Shown piece by piece: positions 36,361 through 45,203 of a DNA stretch of 64,000 nt. A model generated the notes under the pieces. It searched no databases. It saw nothing but the letters and a program-made list of their open reading frames with translations, and had not been told where the DNA came from. Source of the DNA: Marivirga lumbricoides. Lineage in GTDB: Bacteria; Bacteroidota; Bacteroidia; Cytophagales; Cyclobacteriaceae. A program made the position numbers and the translations under genes. The stretch covers positions 124,001-188,000 of the forward strand of contig NZ_BMEC01000008.1 in assembly GCF_014636295.1 (NCBI RefSeq). The letters run 5' to 3'. Position 1 is the first letter of the stretch. The number at the start of each line of letters is the position of its first letter.

Positions 36361-37488
36361 ATGGCGAAAAGAGATTACTACGATATTTTAGGAGTTAGCA
36401 AATCTGCTACAGACGAAGAAATTAAGAAGGCTTATCGGAAAGTAGCCATCAAATTTCACCCGGATAAAAATCCGGATAATCCTGAGGCAGAAGATAAGTT
36501 TAAAGAAGCAGCTGAAGCCTACGAGGTGCTTAGAAACAAAGAGAAACGTCAGCGTTATGATCAATTCGGACACGATGGCGTAAAGGGCGGCCCTGGCGGA
36601 TTTGGCGGAGGCGGCATGAATATGGAAGACATATTCTCTCAGTTTGGCGACATCTTCGGTGGCGGAGGTGGTGGTGGATTCGAAAGCTTCTTTGGAGGTG
36701 GCGGAAGAGGCCGCTCTAGAGGTAGAAGAGGATCTAACCTTCGCATCAAATTAAAGCTAACTTTAAGTGAAATAGCGCACGGTGCTGAGAAAAAAATTAA
36801 AGTTAACCGCTTAGTTGCTGCTGACGGTGTTACTTATAAAGATTGCCAAACTTGCGGAGGCACAGGACAGGTAAGGCGTGTAACCAATACCATGTTAGGT
36901 CAAATGGTTTCAGCCAGCACATGCCCAACATGTCACGGTTCTGGTAAATTTATTGATAAAAAGCCTCCTCATGTGGATAACACTGGCTTACAATCAAAAG
37001 AAGAAATTATCAGCGTTAAAATTCCTGCCGGTGTAACTGACGGAATGCAGTTAAGCATGCAAGGAAAAGGGAATGAAGCCCCAATGGGTGGTGCTGCAGG
37101 TGATCTTTTAATCCTGATTGAAGAAATTGAGCACGATGTATTGAAGCGTGATGGTCAAAACGTTATTTATGACCTTTATCTTAACTTTGTGGATGCTGTT
37201 CTTGGTACTTCTGTTGAAGTGCCAACTATTGATGGAAAAGTTAAAATTACCATAGAAACCGGTACGCAGTCAGGGAAAATATTACGGCTGAGAGGAAAAG
37301 GTGTAGGTGATATTAACGGTTACGGCCGAGGTGATCAATTAATCCATGTAAATGTATGGACACCTAAGCAGGTAAGTTCAGACGAAAAGAGCATGCTGGA
37401 AAGCATGAGAGGTTCTGACAACTTTAAACCACAGCCCGGTAAGTCTGACAAAGGATTTTTTGACAGAGTAAAAGAGTTTTTTAATTAA
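36361..37488 (+). CDS. dnaJ: DnaJ co-chaperone with two-repeat zinc finger
   Basis: 375 aa. J domain (1-68) with HPD at 33-35; Gly/Phe-rich linker (about 74-120); client-binding C-terminal domains (about 210-350, e.g. [14 protein letters not shown] and [20 protein letters not shown]). The zinc region has only two CxxCxGxG repeats (C162-C165, C188-C191) in place of four, so it can build one zinc centre. The reading frame is intact, and I recall the same shortened finger in other Bacteroidota DnaJ proteins, so it is a lineage trait rather than a mutation. Terminator follows. Confidence 0.95.
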   Translation: MAKRDYYDILGVSKSATDEEIKKAYRKVAIKFHPDKNPDNPEAEDKFKEAAEAYEVLRNKEKRQRYDQFGHDGVKGGPGGFGGGGMNMEDIFSQFGDIFGGGGGGGFESFFGGGGRGRSRGRRGSNLRIKLKLTLSEIAHGAEKKIKVNRLVAADGVTYKDCQTCGGTGQVRRVTNTMLGQMVSASTCPTCHGSGKFIDKKPPHVDNTGLQSKEEIISVKIPAGVTDGMQLSMQGKGNEAPMGGAAGDLLILIEEIEHDVLKRDGQNVIYDLYLNFVDAVLGTSVEVPTIDGKVKITIETGTQSGKILRLRGKGVGDINGYGRGDQLIHVNVWTPKQVSSDEKSMLESMRGSDNFKPQPGKSDKGFFDRVKEFFN

Positions 37489-37513
37489 AAAACGATCAAA
37501 TTATAAACAGTAA

Positions 37514-37549
37514 AAGAGGCTGTCTCAAAAGGACAGCCTCTTCTTTTTT
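37514..37549 (+). terminator. Terminator of the grpE-dnaJ operon
   Basis: Arms AAGAGGCTGTC (37514-37524) and GACAGCCTCTT (37532-37542) form an 11-bp perfect stem with a 7-nt loop (TCAAAAG), followed by CTTTTTT. The sequence AGAGGCTGTCTCAAAAG recurs at 37933-37949. Confidence 0.85.
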
Positions 37550-37932
37550 GCCTAAATAGTTTAGTCCCGATGAGACTGATACATTTGATACACTAAGTTC
37601 AGGTTATCACCTTCAATTAAATAGTCATTTCCTGGCACAAAGCAATCTTTACGGATACCCTTCCTTGGTAATTGCGAGCATAGCGCGGCAATCTTTTTAT
37701 CCTTGGTCTGTTAGCCAAAGACCTTGGTTTTTCATGGCATCTATGCAATAACACAGGTTTTTTACTCAAATTATAATTAGCACCGTCATTCCCAAGCAAC
37801 TTGTCCCGATCATTATCGGGAGGTGCGCATCTGTTCATTTCAGCAGCAGGTTAAAATAATGTCTTTTCTCTATAGAATAATCGGCACAACTTGGCTAAAG
37901 ATGGAATGTACGAAGCTTAACCAAAAATCAAA
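37550..37932. repeat. Non-coding gap with a degenerate dispersed repeat
   Basis: No convincing gene lies between dnaJ and the phytase gene. The segment about 37636-37840 looks like a decayed dispersed repeat. It has the words GCAATCTTT and GCGGCAATC around TAATTGCGAGCATAGC, a TTGGTCTGTTAGCCAAAGACC hairpin region, and CCGTCATTCC followed by the hairpin TCCCGATCATTATCGGGA. CGTCATTCC is also the boundary word of the repeat units at 52.1-53.4 kb. It is not a transposase gene; the 73-codon frame here is a shadow of the repeat. Confidence 0.5.
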
Positions 37933-37976
37933 AGAGGCTGTCTCAAAAGTAAAATTTTACTTTTGAGACAGCCTCT
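37933..37976. repeat. 44-bp perfect palindrome, probable bidirectional terminator
   Basis: Two 22-bp arms are exactly complementary with no spacer; the outer part reads AGAGGCTGTCTCAAAAG and the centre TAAAATTTTA. On the minus strand it is followed by TTTTGATTTTT, so it can end the phytase transcript (stop at 38019). The outer 17 bases equal part of the dnaJ terminator 419 bp away. Confidence 0.85.
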
Positions 37977-38018
37977 CATTTATGTCTGACTATTTTTGAC
38001 TAGCTACTCAGTCGCGTT

Positions 38019-39095
38019 TCATTTTTGCATAGCATCTTCAATCGCTTTTTCAATATCTCTCCAATCATAAATCTGGAAAGTTTTATCGTCAGACATGGCA
38101 ACAAAAATACCTTTCGGGAATTCAGAGCCAAAATTGTAATTAATCACTTCGCTTCCATCACTTTGGTCAGTACTAAAAGGTAATTCAGCTATAAAATCAT
38201 TATTTCCTTCTCTTGTAAAAACGTGGAAAGTATTATCGGATTGATCTGAGGCTAGTAAATAGCCAGTTGAATCCGTTTTCTTATAAATAGAAAGCCCTTC
38301 TCTGTCCTCCAAAAAATTATCCTTTCCAAACTGACCCAGTTCCTCATTTCCTTTTGCAGGATCAGCATAATATTTCCTTATAGAGTTTCTTTCATCGCTG
38401 AAATACACAAAACCAGCCTCATTATCCACTACAATGGCTTCAATCTCTTTTTCACCGCTCCAAATTCCAAACTTTCTCACTAGCTCTCCTTTTACTACTC
38501 CACCGTTACTCTTAAGTTCATATTGGTACAGGTAAGAGCCGTCTGTGGGCCCTTCTTTTCTTCCAACCACTGCAAATATTTGCTTGTCAGAGGGTCTTGT
38601 ATACAGGGCTATTCCCATAGGGCTCCGCAAAGTATCATCTTCAAAAACAGGAATCCCACCATTATCAATGGCTTGCATTTCAGGAAGCTTAAATACTCTG
38701 ATTGAATTGGTAAACCGCTCGGTGCAAACCGCAATATCAATAGTATCACCATTGTACGGCAAGCCATAGGCAATATCCACATTATTGGGTCTTTCCAGGT
38801 TTTTAATACTTTTTTCCCTGTCAATTTCACCATGGAGGTTATACACATAAAGGCCTCCTAATACTCCATCGTCACCTTTGTCAGTGCCAATAATCAAACT
38901 TTCTGAGGGATTGCTTTTGTTAATCCATATGGCAGGATCATCAGTATCACTGATTACCTGCTGCGTTACATATTTAGGCTTAATTCTGACTGTATCGATA
39001 TTTTCCACTGTATCAGCAGTTTCTTCTTTTATTTCTTTTTTGCCTGCACAGGCAACTATTGATAATGCTATAATTAAATACAAAAAGTTCTTCAT
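38019..39095 (-). CDS. Beta-propeller phytase lipoprotein
   Basis: 358 aa. Lipobox SIVACAG with Cys16. The mature part is a 3-phytase/BPP six-bladed propeller: QQVISDTDDPAIWINKSNPS (about 44-63), IIGTDKGDDGVLGGLYVYNL (about 68-87), RPNNVDIAYGL, then DREGLSIYKKTDSTGYLLAS and SDQSDGSEVINYNFGSEFPKG. The acidic D/E residues in these motifs bind the Ca2+ ions used in catalysis. It would remove phosphates from myo-inositol hexakisphosphate at the cell surface or in the periplasm. Last gene of the sigma / FecR / TonB receptor / acidic lipoprotein cassette and 58 bp from the lipoprotein gene. Confidence 0.9.
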   Translation of the reverse strand: MKNFLYLIIALSIVACAGKKEIKEETADTVENIDTVRIKPKYVTQQVISDTDDPAIWINKSNPSESLIIGTDKGDDGVLGGLYVYNLHGEIDREKSIKNLERPNNVDIAYGLPYNGDTIDIAVCTERFTNSIRVFKLPEMQAIDNGGIPVFEDDTLRSPMGIALYTRPSDKQIFAVVGRKEGPTDGSYLYQYELKSNGGVVKGELVRKFGIWSGEKEIEAIVVDNEAGFVYFSDERNSIRKYYADPAKGNEELGQFGKDNFLEDREGLSIYKKTDSTGYLLASDQSDNTFHVFTREGNNDFIAELPFSTDQSDGSEVINYNFGSEFPKGIFVAMSDDKTFQIYDWRDIEKAIEDAMQK

Positions 39096-39153
39096 TGGTA
39101 ATTTTTTAAAGTAATGTTAGTAGTGGCCAACCTTTTCTAAGGTTGGCTAAAAA

Positions 39154-40233
39154 TCAATCTCTGTTTAAAATAAATGTATATGCGTTATCGCTGTTGTAGA
39201 AAGCCGCGTCATTAAAATTGTCTTCATCCTCCAGGGACTGTACCTTTATGGTTAAAGTCTCTTCTTCTAAGTTGATTTCATAAACGGCTTTCAGAATAAA
39301 ATCAAGTTTATCCTCTACCTCACTATCTTCATCGTTGAAGATAAAATAACTTCCTTCCAATTCTAACTCGCCATCCTCTGCACTAAAATCTGCCTCAATT
39401 TCAATTTCTTTATTTGAAAAATCAGTCGGGTCACATTCATCTGCTTCTTCTTCATTCAATTCAATCTTAATAGTTAATTCCTCAAATTCAAATTCGAATT
39501 TTATAGCACTTAGCTCCGAATAATTTAATGCAGCTAGTTCTGCACTAATTGGCGATAAAGCTTCTTTAAACTGATTAAAAACTGATTCATCGGATATATT
39601 TAATTCCCATTCAGCAGTAATTTGCTCATTGTCCAAAACCTTAAACTCAAACATACTCACCGGATTTAATGCTATAAATGAATTAGTGCTGTTAATTCCT
39701 GTGATTTCAAAAACAAATCCGCGGTCATCTTCATTTTCGATATCATCATCAAGTAAGGCTTTTTCCTCCTCTTCTCCCTCCTCAACTACCGTTTCAAAAG
39801 GAAGGTTGAAAACAATTTCGAAAGCTTCCGGCATTCCAATTTCAGCACTGGGCTTTAGTGTAATAGTGCCAGTTCCGTCAGCATTGAAAGTGAACTCCAG
39901 CTCCCCTTCTGTACAATCATCAATCTCATAGATCACCTCTTTAATATGAACTTGATTGTCACCCGGCCCAATTTCCAATCCTTCAGCATCTTTCAACTCA
40001 AAGGAGAAAATTACTTCTGTTTCCGGAAGCTTTCCAAAATAATCCTGAAAAGCTATTTCAAGCCCATAATCTGTTTCGGATTCCAGCGCACCCCCTTCAT
40101 CAGCATCCAGTGCAAGGATAAAAAGCTCTTCTGATTCCGCATCCTGTGCATATTCAAACTCTTCATCCACACAAGCAGTTAAGAATGAACATGTTATTCC
40201 CAGTAAAAATATATTATTGAATAAGTTTTTCAT
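39154..40233 (-). CDS. Very acidic lipoprotein between TonB receptor and phytase
   Basis: 359 aa from ATG 40233, which gives a proper signal peptide (MKNLFNNIFLLGITCSFLTAC, lipobox Cys21); the longer reading would overlap the receptor gene. The mature protein is extraordinarily rich in Asp and Glu (for example EEGEEEEKALLDDDIENEDD), with strand-like repeats of alternating acidic and hydrophobic residues. I do not recognise a family. Position directly behind the TonB receptor suggests a surface partner, in the place a SusD would occupy in a sugar locus, though it is not SusD-like. The charge suggests calcium binding, which would suit a Ca-dependent phytase and Ca-phytate; this is inference. 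Confidence 0.7.
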   Translation of the reverse strand: MKNLFNNIFLLGITCSFLTACVDEEFEYAQDAESEELFILALDADEGGALESETDYGLEIAFQDYFGKLPETEVIFSFELKDAEGLEIGPGDNQVHIKEVIYEIDDCTEGELEFTFNADGTGTITLKPSAEIGMPEAFEIVFNLPFETVVEEGEEEEKALLDDDIENEDDRGFVFEITGINSTNSFIALNPVSMFEFKVLDNEQITAEWELNISDESVFNQFKEALSPISAELAALNYSELSAIKFEFEFEELTIKIELNEEEADECDPTDFSNKEIEIEADFSAEDGELELEGSYFIFNDEDSEVEDKLDFILKAVYEINLEEETLTIKVQSLEDEDNFNDAAFYNSDNAYTFILNRD

Positions 40234-40244
40234 TTTTTTTAAAA

Positions 40245-43200
40245 TTAGAAGTTGAATTTCACACCCACACGAGACCACCATGAATAGAATTCTCTCTGGA
40301 TATATTGATCTTCTGAGCCCTGATACACTTCATAAGGCTGATTGGTCAGGTTCATAAACTCTCCAAACACCTGGAAATTCCTGGTGATACGATATGCTCC
40401 TGTTAAATCAATCTGCATTCTGCTTTTTACATACACATCTTCTTCTGCCTCATCCCCTAATTCGGAAATATATTCACCGTTGAAGTTAGCTGAGGCTCTT
40501 AGGTTAAACTTCCCATAGTCGTATGCCAGTGAGAGATTTCCTACATGAGCTGCCTGCCCCGGTAAACGAATCTCCTCTGTGCCGGCCTCTCCTGATCTAT
40601 TGCTAATATTTGCTAAAGAATTGGTATATGTATAATTAGCATATAAACCTATGCCTTTTAAGGCGCCCGGTAAAAATGTCATGTTTTGTTGATAAGCTAA
40701 TTCAAAACCAAGCAACTCAGCACTTTCTCCATTTCTGGACTGATTCAGTACCACATTGATGTTGTTGATTATGGAATCATAACGCTGTGTGAAAATGAAG
40801 TTATCAAGGTTTTTGTAGAACAAGCCTGCAGAAATAATTCCTACCGTTCCGAAATAATGCTCCCCCATTAAATCAATGTTATAAGCAGAAACCGGTGCCA
40901 ACTCAGGATTACCTATGCTTCCTTCCCTTGCATTCAATTCAATTTCCTGAGAAGGCACGATGTCCTCAAAGTTCGGTCTTGAATAGCTTGCTGTTGCTGC
41001 AAAGCGAATATTAGTTAATGGGTTTAACTGATATTTGAAATGAATCTGAGGAAGTAAAAAGTCATAAGTTACACCACCATCTATTGGATCAATTCTATCT
41101 AAATCACCTTCTACATCAAATATTGCCGCTTGCGAATTATAGGTTACCTTAGTGGTTTCATAGCGAAATCCACCAAGTGCCATTAATTTTTTGAACTGAA
41201 GTTTAGTCATTAAATAGGCAGCATAAACATCTTCTGTAGCTTTATAAGATTCTACCGATTCCGCTACTTGCTTATCCTCCACTTCTAAGGCAAATCCATT
41301 TCTATTTTGATTAAAAAACCTGTTTAATTGTGAAACGTCAATGTTTCTGTTAATCTGATATTGCCCATCAAGAAAGTTATTATCCAGAAGTCCGCCTTCA
41401 AAGAAATTCAAAGTAAAGTCTTCAGAGGCTCCGTTTATTTGAATGTCACCTCCCTCCCAGGAATAAACATTTTCTGTAATATCAAATGATTTCTCTTTCA
41501 GCCTTACTTTTCCACCAAATTTTAACAAGCCTTCAGCCCCATTTAATTTATACGGAATTCCGAGGTTAATTTTTGCTGTTTTATTAACATCTAAGGCATA
41601 AGTATTTCCGGTGGTAATTTCATCAAATTCGTAGATGGAATTATCGAGATAGTCAGCCCCTTCCACAGTAAACTTGGGAAATTCAGGGTTAGTACTAAAG
41701 TCTATTCCTATTAAATCTGCTTTGGCTTTAAAAACAGGCTCTGTATCGAAAGGCGTGTCCTGGTATGCTTCAGAATAAGAAACTTCATAATCCAGCGAAA
41801 GATTAGCGAATGAATGCTTCCCTCCCAGGTTAAAGCTGCTGACAATTTGCTTTTCCCACCTGTCTTTGCTCCCTCTCTCAATTTCGGCATCTTCAAAAGG
41901 AGAGTCATCCTCATTTGGAACAAATAAATACGTTCTTCTTTGCTCCCTATCCTGAAAGTTGTTGTAGATACCTCGGAAATAAAGATTATTGTTAGCATTG
42001 ATGTTGTAATCCAATGTTCCGCTTAAGCCCGTTCTGCTCCTCTGTAAAGCGTAATCTCTAAGTTCAAATTCTGAGCCATCTCTTTCCCAATTATCTGAAC
42101 CGCGATCTGTGTAATAATGACTTGCATTCACTAATAATCCCAGCTTTCCTTCTGCACCAAATCTTTGTCCATATTGTAAAGAGCCCTGGCCGTTCGCTTT
42201 TTCCATTAGGTTATTGTAGCCCCCAATTAAGGTTCCGCTTATGGCAGGGGTAGTGGACTTTGCCGTTCTGGTAATCAGGTTGACAGAGCCACCGATAGCA
42301 TCACCATCCATATCTGGTGTTAGTGCTTTTGTCACTTCAATAGAAGCCAACTGATCTGCTGGAATGGCATCAAGCGCAACAAATCGAACACCTGCTTCCG
42401 GAGATGGAATTTGCTCTCCATTAATGTTGATATTCGTAAATTGTGGAGCCAAACCTCTCACCAAAACATAGCGACCCTCTCCCTGGTCTCTTTCAATATT
42501 AACGCCCGGCACACGCTGCAAGGCTTCTGCCACATTGGGGTCAGGAAATCTGCTAATTTGATCAGCAGCTACAATATTTTTAATATTATCTGAATTTTTT
42601 TGCTGGTTAAGTGCTTTTTGTTGTCCTTCCAGATTGCCGTAGGTTACAACTTCGCTTAATGCCACGCTGTTGGCTTGCATAGCAATTTCCCCTATTATCA
42701 GAATGTCGCTTTCAGGGATTTCTATATCTACCAATTTTGTTTGATAGCCCAAATAGCGAATTTCTATTTGCTTTGCCTGGGTTTTTAACATCAGATTAAA
42801 CTCTCCCTGAAGATCTGTAACGGCTCCATAGGTTTCACCCACTACAACCACACTTGCTCCCGGAAGAGGTTCTGATGATTTAGCATCAATCACCTTTCCT
42901 GTAACAATTCCCCAGGTTTCTCTGGCTGACTTTACTTTTGACCCAACGTTTTTACCGGGAGTGACTACGATACTATTATTGATCTGCCTGAACTGAAGCT
43001 TGGTTTTACCGGACACTTCATAGAGCACCTCTGCCACTGAAGCCTTCCTGTTTTCAAGCTCTATTTCTCCCTCCAGCGAAATGTTTTGGGAGCTATACAT
43101 AAATTTGAAGGGTGTGCTGCCTTCAATAGTCTTGAATAATTGGGCGAGGTTGGCATACTTTGCCTCCACAGTAATGATTACATCCTTTACGTTTTGCGCA

Positions 43201-43307
43201 TGCCCCCTTTCCGCCAGCACCGCATTACACAAAAGGCAGGTAACCATTAATCCAAAAAAGGTGTATTTGCTAAGCATAATTATACCTCCTTGTAAATTTT
43301 TTTTCAT
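40245..43307 (-). CDS. TonB-dependent receptor with STN signalling domain, phytase locus
   Basis: 1020 aa. Signal peptide (about 1-38). STN domain (about 42-115: NLAQLFKTIEGSTPFKFMYS) which normally talks to FecR. CarboxypepD_reg-like domain (about 133-205: GKVIDAKSSEPLPGASVVVV). Plug (about 230-345: FPDPNVAEALQRVPGVNIER, then YVLVRGLAPQFTNININGEQ), in the style of the TIGR01782 receptors. A beta-barrel fills the rest and ends in an aromatic residue (WWSRVGVKFNF). It imports a large ligand across the outer membrane using TonB energy. The ligand is inferred to be phytate or a product, from the phytase downstream. No SusD follows. Confidence 0.92.
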   Translation of the reverse strand: MKKNLQGGIIMLSKYTFFGLMVTCLLCNAVLAERGHAQNVKDVIITVEAKYANLAQLFKTIEGSTPFKFMYSSQNISLEGEIELENRKASVAEVLYEVSGKTKLQFRQINNSIVVTPGKNVGSKVKSARETWGIVTGKVIDAKSSEPLPGASVVVVGETYGAVTDLQGEFNLMLKTQAKQIEIRYLGYQTKLVDIEIPESDILIIGEIAMQANSVALSEVVTYGNLEGQQKALNQQKNSDNIKNIVAADQISRFPDPNVAEALQRVPGVNIERDQGEGRYVLVRGLAPQFTNININGEQIPSPEAGVRFVALDAIPADQLASIEVTKALTPDMDGDAIGGSVNLITRTAKSTTPAISGTLIGGYNNLMEKANGQGSLQYGQRFGAEGKLGLLVNASHYYTDRGSDNWERDGSEFELRDYALQRSRTGLSGTLDYNINANNNLYFRGIYNNFQDREQRRTYLFVPNEDDSPFEDAEIERGSKDRWEKQIVSSFNLGGKHSFANLSLDYEVSYSEAYQDTPFDTEPVFKAKADLIGIDFSTNPEFPKFTVEGADYLDNSIYEFDEITTGNTYALDVNKTAKINLGIPYKLNGAEGLLKFGGKVRLKEKSFDITENVYSWEGGDIQINGASEDFTLNFFEGGLLDNNFLDGQYQINRNIDVSQLNRFFNQNRNGFALEVEDKQVAESVESYKATEDVYAAYLMTKLQFKKLMALGGFRYETTKVTYNSQAAIFDVEGDLDRIDPIDGGVTYDFLLPQIHFKYQLNPLTNIRFAATASYSRPNFEDIVPSQEIELNAREGSIGNPELAPVSAYNIDLMGEHYFGTVGIISAGLFYKNLDNFIFTQRYDSIINNINVVLNQSRNGESAELLGFELAYQQNMTFLPGALKGIGLYANYTYTNSLANISNRSGEAGTEEIRLPGQAAHVGNLSLAYDYGKFNLRASANFNGEYISELGDEAEEDVYVKSRMQIDLTGAYRITRNFQVFGEFMNLTNQPYEVYQGSEDQYIQREFYSWWSRVGVKFNF

Positions 43308-43404
43308 AATTTTGATTGTTTGTTAATACTTCTTGGTTTTAATAAATACTTGATTTCCAATTGCAGTTGGATAAATCAGAAAGGATGTTGCAGCATCCTT
43401 TCTT

Positions 43405-44382
43405 TTATTGTTTGTTATTACATGCTTTTCCTTTTATAGTGATTTTTTGTGCATTTATCTGGTAAGAAATACCAAAGGTTTCCTTCAGCACTTCAAGAAC
43501 TACCGGTAGCTTTTCACTTGTGAAACTACCGGTGAATACACACTTTTTCAGTTCCTCCTCCAGCGAAATTTGGACATTATACCATCTTTCCAATTTTACA
43601 ACTACTGTTGATAAAGGTGAATCACGAAAAGACAGTGTGCCATTTCGCCAGCTACTGATTTCAGAAGTTTTAACCTCATACTTATTGATCATTCCTTTTT
43701 CTAAAGAAGCTCTTTGTCCGGGCACTAAAACAACCTCTTCTATTTCACTGCTTACTTTTACTTTTCCTGAAAGCACCTCTACTGATTGTGAGGCATGAGG
43801 ATAAGCACTTACATTAAAAGAGGTGCCCAGCACCGTTGTTTTCATACTGCCGCTGTTTATAATGAAGGGGCGATGCTTATCCTTCTTTACCTCAAAAAAG
43901 GCCTCTCCTACTAATGCTACTTGCCTGTTATCTTCAGAGAAGTTTTCCGGATAATCAATTGTACTTCCTGAATTCAGGTAAACAAGAGAGCCATCAGGTA
44001 GAGTAAATTTTAATTTCTGGCCATATTCAGCCTTTTTGGAAAGTTGCTTAGGAGGTAAATTGCTAAAGAATAGCCATGTGCCAGCAAGCCCTACAAACAA
44101 AAGGATAGAGGCCGCAAATCTTAAAAAGCGATAATTGAAGGAGCGGGACCTTGCCTTTTTTTCTTCAAGAATTGCATCAGAAACTTTAGTGTAGACCAGA
44201 GATGGATCAAATTTATGTTCTTTAATCTTTAGTGGTGAATTCCACAATTGTTGGTATTCGGAAAAAATCAATCTATTCTCCGGGTCCTTTTTTAGCCAAT
44301 CTTCAATGTGCGCTTTCTCCTCTTCGGAAGCTTCATTTGCAAAATATTTGGCCAACAAGTTTTCGGTAATCTCCTGGTGCAT
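43405..44382 (-). CDS. FecR-family anti-sigma factor
   Basis: 325 aa. N-terminal cytoplasmic sigma-binding part (1-85, LLAKYFANEASEEEKAHIEDW), one TM helix (about 87-106, FAASILLFVGLAGTWLFF), periplasmic FecR domain (about 118-215: YGQKLKFTLPDGSLVYLNSG, EAFFEVKKDKHRPFII) and a C-terminal DUF4974/STN-like domain (about 250-320: LSFRDSPLSTVVVKLERWYN). It would hold the sigma factor inactive until the receptor's STN domain signals. It lies 97 bp upstream of the receptor gene and 80 bp downstream of the sigma gene. Confidence 0.93.
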   Translation of the reverse strand: MHQEITENLLAKYFANEASEEEKAHIEDWLKKDPENRLIFSEYQQLWNSPLKIKEHKFDPSLVYTKVSDAILEEKKARSRSFNYRFLRFAASILLFVGLAGTWLFFSNLPPKQLSKKAEYGQKLKFTLPDGSLVYLNSGSTIDYPENFSEDNRQVALVGEAFFEVKKDKHRPFIINSGSMKTTVLGTSFNVSAYPHASQSVEVLSGKVKVSSEIEEVVLVPGQRASLEKGMINKYEVKTSEISSWRNGTLSFRDSPLSTVVVKLERWYNVQISLEEELKKCVFTGSFTSEKLPVVLEVLKETFGISYQINAQKITIKGKACNNKQ

Positions 44383-44462
44383 AGTTTGGGTGTTTGCCTT
44401 TATGACACTTTTTAAGGTCGGCTACCCTGATCAGAAGCTGTTAACAAATTATTACGGAATGG

Positions 44463-45035
44463 TTACTTATGATAATATTCACCTAAGTTGCTTTTTTGAA
44501 TAGTCTCTCGCATCAATTTAAGTGCTTTCCCCATGTGCGATTCTACTGTCTTTATCGATAATTTTAGTATCCCTGCAATTTCGGCATAAGTAAAGCCTTC
44601 TTCTCTGCTGAGCAAAAAAACAGTTTTTACTGTTGGAGAAAGAATGTTAAGTAGCTGATCGATGTCTTGCAGATTCTCTTCAGAAATAAGCTTTTCCTCC
44701 GGTGATTGGCTAAAAACCTCCAATTCAAGGGAGCTGTCTGAAAATGAATAATGAAGTTTTTGGTTTCTTCCCGCATTTAAAGAGGTGTTTTTTACCATGG
44801 TAAAAAGATAGGCTTTTACCTGGTGAGTAATGTCCAGATAAGCTCTCCTTTTCCACAGTTCTATAAAAACATCTGCTACTACTTCTTCTGCGATTGTTTT
44901 TTGGTGGGTTATCCTGAAAGAAAAATGAACTAACGCTGAGAAATATTTATCAAACAGTATTTTTAATGCCCGTTCATCATCATTTTTGATTCGCAGGATT
45001 AATTGTAAATCTGTCTGTAGTGCTCCGGCTTTCAT
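44463..45035 (-). CDS. ECF RNA polymerase sigma factor (Bacteroidota FecI-like)
   Basis: 190 aa. Sigma-70 region 2 (about 20-85: ALKILFDKYFSALVHFSFRI, ADVFIELWKRR, KAYLFTMVKNTSLN) and region 4 (about 128-180: LNILSPTVKTVFLLSREEGF, TYAEIAGILKLSIKTVESHMGKAL). The length and 'HMGKALKLMR' ending fit the FecI-like expansion family of Bacteroidota. It is the first gene of the phytase cassette, so it likely controls the receptor operon. Divergent from the toast-rack-like gene across 168 bp. Confidence 0.93.
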   Translation of the reverse strand: MKAGALQTDLQLILRIKNDDERALKILFDKYFSALVHFSFRITHQKTIAEEVVADVFIELWKRRAYLDITHQVKAYLFTMVKNTSLNAGRNQKLHYSFSDSSLELEVFSQSPEEKLISEENLQDIDQLLNILSPTVKTVFLLSREEGFTYAEIAGILKLSIKTVESHMGKALKLMRETIQKSNLGEYYHK

Positions 45036-45203
45036 TTTTCTTAGTCTTTACAAACATGAGATTCTATTTTGAAAATTTGGAAAAAGGGCTGTTATCAAAT
45101 TTTTAAGATTTTATCTTTATTATTAATATCGTGTTTATCTACAATATTCTGGCCCTCATAGAATTAGTAAAACCTATGTTGACGCTCCCCGTAATAGAGC
45201 ATC

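Noticed and set aside
36361-37488. Frameshift or deletion in dnaJ explaining missing zinc motifs
   Set aside because: The frame is continuous, flanking domains are complete, and the shortened finger is a form I recall from related DnaJ proteins.
37617-37838. 73-codon minus-strand reading frame between dnaJ and the phytase gene
   Set aside because: It lies inside the degenerate repeat, contains repeat words (GCAATC, CGTCATTCC), and its peptide has no domain-like pattern.
39629-39931. 100-codon Ser/Pro-rich plus-strand frame
   Set aside because: Antisense shadow of the Asp/Glu-rich lipoprotein gene; GAA/GAT codons read as TTC/ATC/TCA on the other strand.
40245-43307. Polysaccharide utilisation locus reading of the TonB receptor region
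   Set aside because: No SusD and no glycoside hydrolase; the downstream enzyme is a phytase.
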